64,000 nucleotides of DNA from Psococerastis gibbosa (taxonomy: Eukaryota; Arthropoda; Insecta; Psocodea; Psocidae): NCBI GenBank assembly GCA_963971405.1, contig OZ020487.1, positions 47,713,039 to 47,777,038 of the forward strand, in the 5' to 3' direction. This document shows, in pieces, positions 22,898-33,869 of the stretch. Position 1 is the first letter of the stretch, and the number at the start of each line of letters is the position of its first letter. The notes beneath the pieces were generated by a model that was given only the letters and a program-made list of their open reading frames with translations, did no database searches and was not told where the DNA came from. Position numbers and translations under genes: made by a program.

Positions 22898-23937
22898 CAA
22901 AGATGGGGATGCTGAACAGCAAAGAATGATGAGCCACTTCGAAAAGAACCCAATACACAAAAGAGGCACATAGTGAAGAAGAAACAGCGTGGAAAATCAA
23001 AAAAATTATAATGGATCTATTGTTAATACTGAGCCACTTCCGCAAGACCCAGTGGTTGATGAATGTTTGGAATATTTGGTGGCCGGTGCACAACCAAGAA
23101 TTGAATACGCTTTAATCTGAATCAAGATTATACTGTAAGTGGACTTGGGGTGGCGGCTATAAGTAGTAGAAGAAATTAAATTAAATCATTATTTATGTCC
23201 TGACAGTTGGAATATATTTAAAACCACACGTTACCCCGAGGCGCAACAGGCTATGTAGAGCAGTATCGTTTCCCTTCTGATGTTGGTCACGGTCGCCGAA
23301 ATGAATTGTGTTACATGGCGTCTTCTTGCCATCGTTACCTTGGTCTTTCCAACCTTCTTCTGCCCTGACTTGTGCAGGGTTCTCCTGGCCGCTCGACGTT
23401 GCCCACCTGACTCGGACTTTCTTCATCGGCTACATTAGTAGGCTCCTTTACTTCCTCCTCGGCGCAACCTACAGCTCGGTGTAAGCTGTCTCCTCTCGCA
23501 CAACCTTTATCCAGTCATCTGGGTCCTTGGACTTCCTCTGCCAAGAGATTATACAATTCTAAATTTTCGCACTCTGAACCATAGCTATTCGGTTCTTCCC
23601 TTATAGATGAAAATGGGCCGTATAATATTAGTTAATTTAATTTTCAAAAGGAACGTGATTTGAGTGGATTGGAGTGTATGCCAGTAGTATCTATTTGCTA
23701 CAAAATCACTCAAAGTTAATTGTATTTCTCCTACGCTAAGTGGAAAATTACACGCCAATAAATGATATAATGCTGAACTGAGAAAAATTATATTTATTAA
23801 TACACAATGAAGAATAAAGAGAATAATTTATGTTCTTGGAAAGTTGGAATGGATTTAAAGGCGGAACTAGGCTGGTTGTATGAAAGTTAAAAACTATGGA
23901 AAACACGCCGTTAATGAATGCAATTTTTTTCTTCTAG
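22898..23937. other. Between THAP last exons a and b
   Basis: It contains the 3' region of exon a, with AATAAA near 23757. At about 22900-23110 an extra copy of the acidic-tail coding pattern (gagccacttccgcaagaccc... gaatgtttggaatatttggt) resembles 22800-22870. This looks like a local duplication of the end of exon a. Confidence 0.45.
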
Positions 23938-24876
23938 ACTTTCGATCCATTTCAAAATCTGGTTGGAGTGTTTACGTCAGTCAGTGAGTCAAGCTCTGTT
24001 ACAAAAATCAATCAAAAGAGCCAGACAGACAATGGAATTTGTGACTGCTGTGACCTGGCGTTCAGCGAGTGTTTATGCGGCGAAGAAGAGTCGACGTGGC
24101 GAAAGAATTACCCGAAGAATGCTATTTACACGTCTGTTGTGACAAAGGGAAAAACTACTGCGCCGTATAGGGGCCGGAAAATTTTGCGTGAGAGCCCCTC
24201 TCCTCCGCCTATTGTTACATTGTCTCCTCCAACGACTCCTACGAAAACGCAGGTGACATCTGCGCTGTTGCCTGTAAACGGTACTGTACCGCTACTAACT
24301 GAGCAACCTACGTCAATGTCAGCATTCGGAAATTTGACAATGCCTATGCCGCCTTTAGCTCCATTATCATCATTTCCGGTGTCAATGAACATGCGGTCGA
24401 GCGCCAACTATAACTTGCAGCTACCTATCGCGCCTCAATCCGTGTTTGCGTCAAATATGGTAGCATGTCCAGCGAGTAATGGTAACCTAATCAACCCCTT
24501 AACCGCTATCAATCTAGTAAGCATACCGACTGATTCGCAATTGAGTATTTTAAATATACCGTCGTCGCCATTTCTGCATCAGAGACGCGTGGTCACACAC
24601 GAGATGGGCATACAGACGGACGAGACTGAGGAGAATGCGCAAGAGTTGGTGGAGAGACGGCAGAAATTGTTCCAGCATTTGCACTTGAGCAATAATGTAA
24701 TGTCGCGGCGTGTTTCTGGTATGCGGGCGAAGCTCAAGAGCAAGAATAAGATTTTGAAAGAGTGGCGTTTGATATTGCAGGCGACTCAGGCGTTTTTTGG
24801 TTTGGAAACTGCACAGTTGGACAATGACGATTCCAACACGTCGGAGGAGGAAACTGATGATGAAGGTGCCTCGTGA
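23938..24876 (+). CDS. Alternative last exon b of the THAP gene (312 codons)
   Basis: The acceptor TTTTTTTCTTCTAG ends at 23937 and the frame opens immediately in phase 0 (TFDPFQNLVGVFTS), matching the phase-0 donor of THAP exon 3 at 18761. It has an N-terminal cysteine cluster (CDCCDLAFSECLC), a long Pro/Ser/Thr-rich middle, and a C-terminal helix, MRAKLKSKNKILKEWRLILQ, followed by ATQAFFGLE and an acidic end. The helix closely resembles that of exon c (LRQKNSTLKEWKTKLQ). Joined to exons 1-3 it would give a 500-aa THAP protein. It could instead belong to a separate gene whose first exons I do not see. Confidence 0.7.
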   Translation, partial: TFDPFQNLVGVFTSVSESSSVTKINQKSQTDNGICDCCDLAFSECLCGEEESTWRKNYPKNAIYTSVVTKGKTTAPYRGRKILRESPSPPPIVTLSPPTTPTKTQVTSALLPVNGTVPLLTEQPTSMSAFGNLTMPMPPLAPLSSFPVSMNMRSSANYNLQLPIAPQSVFASNMVACPASNGNLINPLTAINLVSIPTDSQLSILNIPSSPFLHQRRVVTHEMGIQTDETEENAQELVERRQKLFQHLHLSNNVMSRRVSGMRAKLKSKNKILKEWRLILQATQAFFGLETAQLDNDDSNTSEEETDDEGAS

Positions 24877-25134
24877 AATTGAGCAAGTGCTTAGTTTGTT
24901 GTGTATAGTGTCTCCTTTTTACGACAAATCAACGATTTCAAGTTGGCGACTTGTCAATGTGAAAATGATGGGCTGTGGTGACATAAATTCACAGTCGTCG
25001 GCAAAGTGCTGTAAAATTATGAACCGGACTCCCGCCCTGTATTTACAGAACACTTCCAAGATATTTTATATTGAATCTACTGAGTAATGCCCGGAAAGGG
25101 CTTGGTTACTTATTGCTGTCCTATTTGTATAAGG

Positions 25135-25440
25135 TTAGTATAAGGAAAGCTTTATGATGGTCCAAATTTTCGACTTTGAGATTTCAGTGGATTTACACGT
25201 TTTGAGGCACCAGGAACCCAGAAAAGGGGTTTTTATGAAATGTCTGTCTGTTCATCGATTTGTGTGCAAACTACTCGGTGGATTTTGTGGAAATTTGGAA
25301 TTTAGGCTTACAGAAATCATATCTCGGGATGATTTATTTTTATTTTTGGCAACCTCAATTTTGGGGGGTTTACACATCAAAAATTAAAAAAAAATAATAA
25401 TCTCAAAAACGGCTCCAACTTTTTTTTTTTAAATTCTCAT
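25135..25440 (-). repeat. R2-family copy, inverted
   Basis: The minus strand matches the right part of the 1704-2504 element (gaaagctttatgatggtc and aaatgtctgtctgtt on plus). It ends in poly-T/A at about 25420-25432. Confidence 0.55.
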
Positions 25441-26116
25441 GCAGTTTATGCGTGAGTTCTTTAGGGTGAGGCTCATATAAACAAAAACAAAAAGGCTGTG
25501 GTACGACAACTGAGGTCTGGTGGAGGTTCCGCCTGCTTGGCCACTGACCTACAAGGGATGTCGTGGTTATTATTATTATATTGATCCAATTTCGATACAG
25601 AGTGTACACTACAATAAAATTATTTACCGCAAGGCTTCAGTCAGCCCGTGTGCGGTTTCGCTTTTGGATATACATGTAATTTAATAATATAATAATAAAA
25701 ATAATTTTTAGCTGTTTTAATCTCAAGGGGAAATTTTTTGTAAAAATGTAATCCAGTGAATTCTGTTTGTCTCTTAGTGCTGGCAAGTGGTCAGGAATAG
25801 TCTCATTGGCAGATATTATGTTATGCATAATGGCAAAGCTTTATTTAATTATCTATTTATATGTGTGGAAGCGAGGTAACCTCCTCAAGAGACTATATGC
25901 GAAAATAAAGAATCAGGAAAAACAGTGCGACAGTGTGACCACTTCACTAACTGCGCTGTCCTGCAATAATTATCAATCAATTACCTATTGATTTTCTATT
26001 TAAATTATGTTAATGTCAATTGAACCGGTCTGTGAGCTACATTTTTACATAAAGCCCAAGCTTTATTTAATTATAAATTTGCATTGTGGAAGCGAGGCTA
26101 CCTCCTCAAGAGACTA

Positions 26117-27356
26117 CGGGGCGGGTTCGACAATTACTTAGCCTACGAAAGAAAAACGATCATTTTGGAAAAATGGCGATTTTTTTTTTTCATAGTCTCC
26201 TTTTGACTCAATACACTTGACCCAGCGATGCTCCAACTTTATCCCGCCCGAAAAAAAGAATTTCTGGAAGTCAGCAAAATTGGCCTCCGTGGCGGCGATG
26301 ACCTCATTCGGCTCAAATTTCTGTCCAACGAGTGACTTTTTCAAGTTTCGAAACAAAAAGAAGCATATGGCCAAACCTGGTGAATTTGGTGGATAGGTAG
26401 CCCAATTTGGTCTTGGCAACGGGTGAGGTGTAAGCCGGTGCGTTCGTCATGGTGGAAGAGCATTTTTTCCTTTGCCAAATGGGGCCGTTCTTTCCACGAA
26501 GTGACGTCGAATCGGCCCAATAATTCGGCATAGTGCAGCCTTGTAATCGTTACATTCTTCTTCAGGTCGTCGATATAGATCACACCTTGTGAATCCCAGA
26601 AAACGGTGGCCATCACCTTTCCGTCCGATGGAACAGTTTTCACCTTCTTCGAGCACGTTAGCCACTGTTTCGACTGTTCCTTTCTCCCTGGTGTGTACCA
26701 GTGGATCCATGTTTTGTCAACGGCCACAAAACGACGCAAAAACTCCTTCGGATTTTGCTTAAACAGCGTCAAACACAGATCTGAAGTGGTCTCATGGTTG
26801 CGCTTGTTGTCCGGTGTCAGCAAATGCGGCACCCATCGCGCCGACTGTTTTCTCATGCCCAAAATTTCATGCAGGATATAACCCACGCGGTCTTTTGAAA
26901 TGCCTACTGTCTCGCGCACCTTCAATCGGCGGTCTGCTAATACGAGATCACTGATTTTTGTCGTATTATCCTCTGTAGTAGCCGTTTTCGGGGCACCTGG
27001 GCGTGGCTCATCAAAACAAAGTGTGCAACAAAGTGCAACTCATTAAACCACTTTGACGGTCGCCATCGAAAGAGAAGAGTCACCGTACACAGCATCCAAG
27101 CGCCCTTTGATTTTGCTGCGAAATTTCCCTTCCAAAAACAAGAATCTAATCACCGATCGACATAGTTCTTTTTCCATTTTTCTTAAAGCCCCTTCACGCC
27201 CCTCTTCAACAGGTGGGCAAAACAAAACTACGAGTCCGATTCGACTGAAATTTTGACAGACGTCGTCTACTGGAGTACTACTATGTACACGTAAATGTCT
27301 CGTGCGATAGTGGGGCCATGGGACGGTGAGGCTAAGTAATTGTCGGACCAGCCTCG
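26117..27356 (-). mobile_element. mariner transposon, 1240 bp, inactive
   Basis: Inverted repeats of about 28 bp lie at the two ends (core cgacaattacttagcct at the left end and its complement at the right, about 24 of 28 matching). Flanking TA is duplicated at 26115-26116 and 27357-27358. The paralogous unit at about 25893 shows the uninterrupted sequence with a single TA, confirming the boundaries. The transposase is on the minus strand. Confidence 0.92.
26140..27225 (-). pseudogene. mariner transposase relic
   Basis: The N-terminal helix-turn-helix remnant is at 27225-27043 (LDAVYGDSSLSMATVKV). The core at 26925-26420 has the first catalytic Asp in VDKTWIHWYTP and the second in VFWDSQGVIYIDDL. 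The frame then shifts inside the third Asp motif (FHHD, continuing as NAPAYTS in another frame). The C-terminus (LEHRWVKCIESKGDY) sits in a third frame. At least three frameshifts make it non-functional. Confidence 0.9.
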
Positions 27357-27394
27357 TATGTGCGAAAATAAAGAATCAGGAAAAACTGGACAGT

Positions 27395-27430
27395 GCGAAC
27401 TCACGATCTATGCCTTTCCTGGGCGTCCTG
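27395..27430 (-). repeat. S1 SINE fragment
   Basis: gaactcacgatctatgcctt followed by tcctgggcg is the inverted B-box end of S1 SINEs. It lies inside unit 2 of the tandem duplication. Confidence 0.45.
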
Positions 27431-27734
27431 TTACAACTTCACTAACTGTGCTGTCCTGTAATAATTATCTATTAATTACCTATTGATTTTCTATTTAAAT
27501 TATGTTAATGTCTATTGAACCGGTCTGTGAGCTCCATTTTTACATAAAGGCAAAGCTTTATTTAATTATAAATTTTTAACATTAAATTGGCTCACGTGGA
27601 CTACCAGAGATTTTTTTCTTAATTATTAATATACGATAGAGAAAAATACAATTATAAAAGTTCAAAACGGAAAGGTTTGTCGGAACACATGTTCTTTGCT
27701 CATGAAAAATTGAGATTAATTATTATTACTATCA

Positions 27735-27810
27735 TATTATCAAGAAAAAACTGGACAGTGTAAGATTCGAACTTACTATCTATGCCTTTCCGGGGCGGTG
27801 TAACCACTAT
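27735..27810 (-). repeat. S1 SINE, inverted, diverged
   Basis: caagaaaaaactggacagtg, then gattcgaacttactatctat, then gcctttccggggcggtgtaa: the same order as the S1 copy at 54840-54960, with the B box on the minus strand. Confidence 0.55.
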
Positions 27811-29365
27811 ACGTAATGTGAAGTGGTTTTCTTGATTGCCTATTGCCCGCTTTTCCTCTATGCTACGTTGTGCATTTAAAAATAAAAAAGATTTCTAAAG
27901 GCAAATTACGCTCTCTATTGAATCCATTCTTATCCAGACCACAATACATTTAATAACAAAACACTCCTGTATTCCAAATTTCGCACCACTATGTAGACAA
28001 TTTGTGAACTTCTGCTATCACAGTATCACATTATTTTCACTTCGACTGGACACCTTGAAATCGTTCATTTCCCCAATATCCTTGATATCCCTAAAAATTT
28101 ATAATTTGCTGCCACTGAAGATGATGATGAAGTTGAAATGTTTGACATACCACTGAAGATGGAGCTGCGCAGTTGTAGTCCAAGTTGAAGATGTGGTAGT
28201 TGGGCATTGCCACAACTTTCGACTGATGAATCTATTTGAATTGTACTTTGGCCAAGAGGAAATTTGTCATTTTTATTTAAATCAACTTAGTTGCAATATT
28301 GCGATTTACTGAATAAATAAGGCGGTTATTCCACTTGTCAATGTTTGATCAACAATTTGATGACTGATTTGTTTTACTCTAGGCCATTGTCCATTTTTAA
28401 CTCCCGCATGTTGAGGCACGGTACGAGTGCACACGGACTCGTCACCTGTGGGACACGAAAAAGTTAAGTATTGCTAAAATATTTTAGTAACACTTGACAA
28501 AGTTATTTTATTTACTGTACTGTGGTCAAGTATTACGAAGTGAATGTGGGAAATATAACTGAAAGAACTTCTTGATAATACAATGTTCTCGTAGATTATG
28601 GAAATAAAGCATAGAGGACGGGCAAACACAGACAATTGAAAAAAAAAAAACAATATTTCCGTCAATTGTTCATGAAAAATTGGAATAACCGCCTTAGGAA
28701 TATTAATTGTCATATTTCATATGAGAGTTGTGTATAGGAGTGACGAGACATTCGCTACGACTAAGGATTTTTCTTTTCTTGTGGTGTCACAGTTTCGGCT
28801 AATTTGATACATCTCCTTTGCCCAATCCAATCACGCCTTGCAGCCACGACAAGATTGGTTGTTTGTAAGTGTTCTAGGGGTGCTCTGATTAGCCGAAGAA
28901 GACGTGTTGGCACCCGAATTGTGAATCTCTCCTATATAGGGCCAGAAAGAACTTCTCCCGGTTCGGCAATTATTGATTCGAGATTTGGTTCGTCCAGCAC
29001 CCATTTGTCGCTTCTTTGGTTAGCCATAAATTAAATAAAACGAATACTACAATATTAAGCATGTAAAACTTTCAGTTTGTCCAATATTATGTGCAAATCT
29101 CTCATTCTGTTTAATTTTAGTTTCACTTCTGCCTTCTTTATACACAAACATGATTAAATATGCTGTTTTTATGTACTGTGTGTCCAAAGCGTTTGTATTT
29201 GGGCTTGAACGTGGAATTTGAAATTCTTGGCTTTCTCAAGGTCTTGGTGGCCGATGTTAATTGATCCGGGCTCCCGGCTTACGCATTCCAAGTACTCTGT
29301 TTGAATTTAGTACAGTAAGGTGTGTAGCTATTTGACTTTGTTTATAAATTAATAGTGACTTTTTG
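27811..29365. other. THAP intron, no gene supported
   Basis: AT-rich sequence. A stretch at about 28478-28560 (ttttagtaacacttgacaaa and following) is a diverged relative of the flanks of the hairpin at 53569-53743. No exon could be supported. Confidence 0.35.
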
Positions 29366-29369
29366 TTCT

Positions 29370-29510
29370 AATATTAAGCCAACCTAGCGAAGTTAGGGGC
29401 AACCTATTTTACATGGCCTCTGAAGCATGTCCAAGAAATTTAGCAAGTGTGGGGCCCGACCTAACAACCTTTCGGATTAAACCACTAGTCTACATGTTGC
29501 TTTGCAGCGA
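29370..29510 (-). repeat. S2 SINE, inverted
   Basis: agccaacctagcgaagttag, then acatggcctctgaagcatgt, then ggcccgacctaacaaccttt: the same layout as the better copy at 61110-61260. Confidence 0.55.
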
Positions 29511-30169
29511 CTAGTTTTGGTTAGGATTGGGGTAACTGACAGCCCTAGTGAACACTCAAGGCCGTTCCCTCCAACTTCAAGAAATCTTTCCAAAGGTAAA
29601 CTTACTAGCCACTATTGGTAGTATTGAAATATACCTACTCAGCAAAACTTTCCAGAAGGTAAATTTTGTGTTTTTTGTTGTTAATACCAAGCTGTCTCTG
29701 GGGTTTCACATTTATTAGAAGTTGGCGGGAACGGTCCTTAATTGCGCTTAAAGTACTTCTAGCGTAGACGCATATAATTTATATATTTTCCGAATTGTAA
29801 AAGAAACAATTAACTTACATTTTGTACAGTAGAAATATTGTTTTATAAAGAAGACACAACCATTAAGTTGTAAATTTTGTATATATTATTGAAACATAGA
29901 TTTCCCCTGGTTAAAATGGGGCTTTACTTATATATGTGACATTGGAAAAGTTTGTTTTGTGCCATTTCGATTTGGTATATTGTATATTTCTATGTTCCAA
30001 ATGAGGCTTTAATACAACAGTTGAAATTCCCGAAAAGTTTGTTGTGAATTAATTTGTCACTTTGTTACGTACCCTACGTGTACACTATACTATTTAGGTC
30101 ATATTTTCCTATGATAAAGTGGTAATATCGTATGTAACACTTACAGGTACTGATTAACTATTTAAGAAA

Positions 30170-30262
30170 GCCTGTGCAGCCAGGTGAAATAGAGTCTACG
30201 GGCTGCATACCACTCTGGCGATGTGCAGACTCGGGTTAGAATCACGCTTCTGGCAATTTTTT
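30170..30262 (+). repeat. tRNA-like SINE relic
   Basis: cagccaggtgaaatagagtc...actcgggttagaatcacgct has a B-box-like GGGTTAGAATCAC and ends in a T run. It does not fold as a complete tRNA by eye. Confidence 0.35.
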
Positions 30263-30869
30263 CATATCTTGTTTTCTCTGATGTCCCTGCATGTAGAAGC
30301 TGTCTACATAGATAAATAGGTAGTCTATACTTCTAACTGTATTTACTTTCTGTATTCAACGTCCACTCTTGGCGTTACCGCCGTCTGGTGCCGCGCCTGC
30401 CATTATCATGATGGAATGTCATTGTTAGGGCTCTGAATCGATTAACACGTTAGAAGGTGTGCAGGATCGATGCGTCCGCTGAAGCAACCAGGCCTAGGCG
30501 AAACATGTGCCACAGTCTAACTGTTACATGTAGTATAACATAAAATATTGGAAGTATCCATAAGGCGTAGTATGAATCGCTTAAAGTAGCTCACTGACAT
30601 GCATGGCTTGGTATAAGATACCAAGATATGGGTCAAAATCTGCATTAGAGTGCACATATGCTCGTCGCGAGAGCATCTATGTACGGGAAGACGTGGAGAC
30701 TTGTGATCAGTACAGACTACTCTGGCCAGGTGGAGACTCCCTGACCTAACCGCCCATTTTTCCATGCCTTCCTTTCTCTCATACGGTATTAGACCTACAT
30801 TAGTAAAGGACAATATGCCGGCTTTCGATTGGTTTCAGAGGGCAATAGATAAATAAGTACCTTTTTTTG

Positions 30870-31180
30870 TTATATTACCAAGCCACCTAGCGGAGATAGA
30901 TAGCCCTCTTGTTCTTCTCCGGCTCTCGGTGGTGAAAGGATCTGCCGTCAAATTGGGATTTGGCGTTGCCCAGGCTACGCCCGATCGATTTACTAGAATA
31001 GCAGTAGGTAAAAGTGATCTTCGTGGAGGCTCCTTTCGTGTACCCCTGGAGGCTCCTTTCGTGTACTTCTCTCACACTCAACTAGGAAGACCCTCCGAAG
31101 CATGGCCAGAAAATGTAGCCAGTGCGGAACTCGAACCAACAACCCTTCGGGTGAAATTCACTAATTTACATGTGTTGACA
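30870..31180 (-). repeat. S2 SINE, inverted
   Basis: caagccacctagcggagata, a spacer with a 20-bp tandem repeat (ggaggctcctttcgtgtac twice, about 31026-31065), then actcaactaggaagaccctc, cgaagcatggccagaaaatg and actcgaaccaacaacccttc. The reverse strand of the last block carries a B box, ggttcgagttc. Confidence 0.65.
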
Positions 31181-31189
31181 ATGTGACCT

Positions 31190-32089
31190 GTGAGGGTGGC
31201 AAAATTAATGACTGGTTGTAGCCAAGTACATACTGTATGTATTGCGTAGTAGCAGTCTTACGCGACCGGGGCCAATAGAGAAAATCCGAATAGTGAGTCT
31301 TGGTCGATGTGCCCATGAATCAAAGATGACAGCAATTTCGTCCTTTTCATAATTTGACTTTGCTTGCTCTACAGTTCATTAAGATCACTCTGCCGTCCAT
31401 CCCTAGTTGCAAAGCCATAGGTTGACATACACGACGTGTATCAGTTTTGCCAATGGCAAAAATTAACAACAAAAACAAATATTTTCCGATAAATAAATGT
31501 GGCTAGACATAATACTCACAAAATACTATAATATATATATGATAGTGCTGCCATAAAAAAATTATTTTAAAATAATAGTCTTATCGTACTAGGTGGTTTA
31601 CAGCATAGTTCTTTTGCTTCTCTGTACTCTTGTTTACTGAACTTTTTAGTTCTCTTTCATTTCTCTTGTTGTGAATCCTCGTTTCTGACCTTCATCTCTA
31701 GCTATGAGCAGCGTGGGTGGAAGTTCTGATTTAGTTTTGGCATTTTCGACGCCAAATACCAGGCTAGCACGATCCACAGCTCAGACAATCAACGATTCCG
31801 CGGTTGTTTTCCAGTGTTTTAAGCGGGTGGTTCCGGCCATAGGCTGCATACTGTATGCAGCATACAGTTATTTATGCTGTTAGGTTGACTCAATCAACGA
31901 TTCCCGGAGTTGCGACGAAATGGACACATAACGTCTCAACATCATTTCATTCATTTGTCAATTTTGCATGAGCAGAAGAAAATTTCACACCTGAAAGCAT
32001 TGCCTCCACGACGCTTTGAGAAATGCCCGGTATCGGCAATACTTAACTTATGTTTAGGCACAATCTATTAAATTTTATTATCGTTGCAG
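31190..32089. other. No feature before THAP exon c
   Basis: Intronic in the isoform-c model. It contains a short palindrome at about 31845-31870 (gcatactgtatgcagcatacag). I see nothing else. Confidence 0.4.
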
Positions 32090-33310
32090 GTAACCTATGG
32101 CAATGGCGCTTCATCAGTAAATCGTAATTCTGCAGGACAGGGGCCCTCCATGCCTGCGACTAATATAAGAACGCTCATAGTTAATCGAGCCCGATCACCT
32201 ACTAATTCTAAGGTGACAAAGTTGATTTTCATCCCTACCATTGTGGGAAATATGCCTCCAAGTGGCAACGCATCTCAAACAAATCCCACTAACGCAAAAT
32301 CTCATTCCGAAAAAAATGCTCAGCCTCTCGCGACTGATGATTCAGATTGCCAAATCGTAGCAGAAATGCAAAATAATATGGCCAATTTAACAATTCCTCT
32401 TCCTCCAATAGGACTGCCAGCTAAAACTTCTCCTGGCACTTTAAATATAAAACTGGGTCTCGCGCATCCGTCCAATATCCCTGGAACCAATAAATCAACC
32501 ACCGTATCTGAAGCTTTGGGTGCACCCTGGAAATTCATCGGCGTCGCATCCACTAGCACAAGCATTGATTCGTTAAGCACCAAAACGTCAGATTGTGCAA
32601 CTAATGCATTTGTAAGAAGCGGTTCTTTACCTAGCACGTCGAGAAACTCCAAAACACCAGACGCAGCTAATGACAATGATAAACCGACTGCAGTCTTCTA
32701 TATTCTCCCTTCGAAAGACAATTATAGCCAGATTTATTTTTACGATGGCACTTCTGTTGGTGCATCTGAGCCCCGAAAGTCGGTGGTTAATGAATTAAAA
32801 AAAATACTGGATTCCTCGCCATTAACTGAAGAAATAAGAACTGTTCATTTGGGTAAGAAGCGTTTTTCGTTTGTTCCCGTGAATTCTGGCGAACAAGTTC
32901 AGAATCTTAATCCTGGAAATAGCAATTCTAAAACGCATGTCAAGAAAGACAATGCTCGCGACAGATTAAAGAAAAATTCTGGCCGCTCAAATTGTGGGAA
33001 AGCAGCTGGAGTTAGCCAGATAAAAACTCCAAAGGTTGCAATGACGGACGCTGAGTGCCAGTGTGGATTAGGTATGTATCCCAATCCTGCGTTGGAAGAA
33101 GAAATAGCTAAAGTCAAACAGATGGAAGAGCAGTTAAAACGGAGCAATGATGCGCTCGGGTTGGCTATTAAGCGCATGGTCTATCGACTTCGGCAAAAAA
33201 ATAGTACGCTAAAGGAATGGAAAACTAAGCTGCAAATAGTGCAGAATTTTTTGGGGTTGGAAGCGCTGCCTGAGGAAGAAACAGACTATTCATCGGATTC
33301 CAATACCTAA
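32090..33310 (+). CDS. Alternative last exon c of the THAP gene (406 codons)
   Basis: The acceptor TTATCGTTGCAG ends at 32089 and the frame opens in phase 0 (VTYGNGASSVNRNS), compatible with the exon 3 donor at 18761. The exon has a Ser/Thr/Pro/Asn-rich region, then an ordered patch (AVFYILPSKDNYSQIYFYDG), a basic stretch, CQCGLGMYPNPALEEE, and a C-terminal coiled-coil with LRQKNSTLKEWKTKLQ followed by IVQNFLGLE and an acidic end. The C-terminal motif is shared with exon b (KSKNKILKEWRLILQ, FFGLE) and, more weakly, exon a (KKMDEWRVLV-like). Joined to exons 1-3 it would give a 594-aa protein. An independent gene is the alternative. Confidence 0.7.
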   Translation, partial: VTYGNGASSVNRNSAGQGPSMPATNIRTLIVNRARSPTNSKVTKLIFIPTIVGNMPPSGNASQTNPTNAKSHSEKNAQPLATDDSDCQIVAEMQNNMANLTIPLPPIGLPAKTSPGTLNIKLGLAHPSNIPGTNKSTTVSEALGAPWKFIGVASTSTSIDSLSTKTSDCATNAFVRSGSLPSTSRNSKTPDAANDNDKPTAVFYILPSKDNYSQIYFYDGTSVGASEPRKSVVNELKKILDSSPLTEEIRTVHLGKKRFSFVPVNSGEQVQNLNPGNSNSKTHVKKDNARDRLKKNSGRSNCGKAAGVSQIKTPKVAMTDAECQCGLGMYPNPALEEEIAKVKQMEEQLKRSNDALGLAIKRMVYRLRQKNSTLKEWKTKLQIVQNFLGLEALPEEETDYSSDSNT

Positions 33311-33499
33311 CGACTGAAAGAACTGGTGCAAGTTAACCCGTACATATGCTCTATCAATTAGCATAGGTACTGTAATAGATAACTTTGAGTAGGTAATGAG
33401 TAAGGGTTAGGTTTCGCTTGCCTCGACTTACCCCATCCCAAAGCACTGAATTGATTGACAGGACGTTAAAAGGTATAGGACGGGCAGATCAATATAATG

Positions 33500-33865
33500 T
33501 AATAATGACCAAAACCAAACCTGTTCGGTTTGTTACTTTATTTAACATCTATAACATGTGCCTACCTGAAGTTGGAAAGCATCGATAAAAAATATTTTTA
33601 GTCATTTTTCATGAAAATTGAGTCATTTTATTTAACCAAACTGTCAAGGGTCAATCGATTTATTGGGTAGGTATTGTTTTCATTAATAAAGACTCAATAT
33701 ATTGCACCTACTGTATATAGCCTATATACAGCTATGTGAATTTGAAGAAAACCGTTGGAGTCATTTTTGCGAGAAACAGTGTTTTTGGAGTTTTTGTGGG
33801 GGTGAAATCCCCAAAATTGAGATAGCCGAGATATGATTTTTAATGGAATTCCGTCAAGTTTAAAT
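33500..33865 (+). repeat. R2-family copy, internally deleted
   Basis: It matches the left part of the 1704-2504 element (ctgttcggtttgttacttta, tttagtcatttttcatgaaa) and the middle (ggggtgaaatccccaaaatt). The right terminus is missing. Confidence 0.5.
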
Positions 33866-33869
33866 TCAA

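Larger units (their letters stand above)
25836..27570 (+). repeat. Tandem duplication of about 220-250 bp, second unit split by a mariner
   Basis: Unit 1 (about 25836-26057) and unit 2 (26058-27552, less the mariner) share aagctttatttaattat, gaggtaacctcctcaagaga, aataaagaatcaggaaaaac, gcgctgtcctgcaataatta and aattgaaccggtctgtgagc. A third start of the unit appears at about 27553. The undisturbed first unit gives the empty site for the mariner insertion. Confidence 0.8.

Noticed and set aside
22184-22971. Long minus-strand and alternate-frame open frames across the GCT repeat
   Set aside because: They are homopolymeric (Ser, Leu or Ala runs) and arise because the repeat has no stop in any frame. 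Only frame 22088-22897 continues exon 4a.
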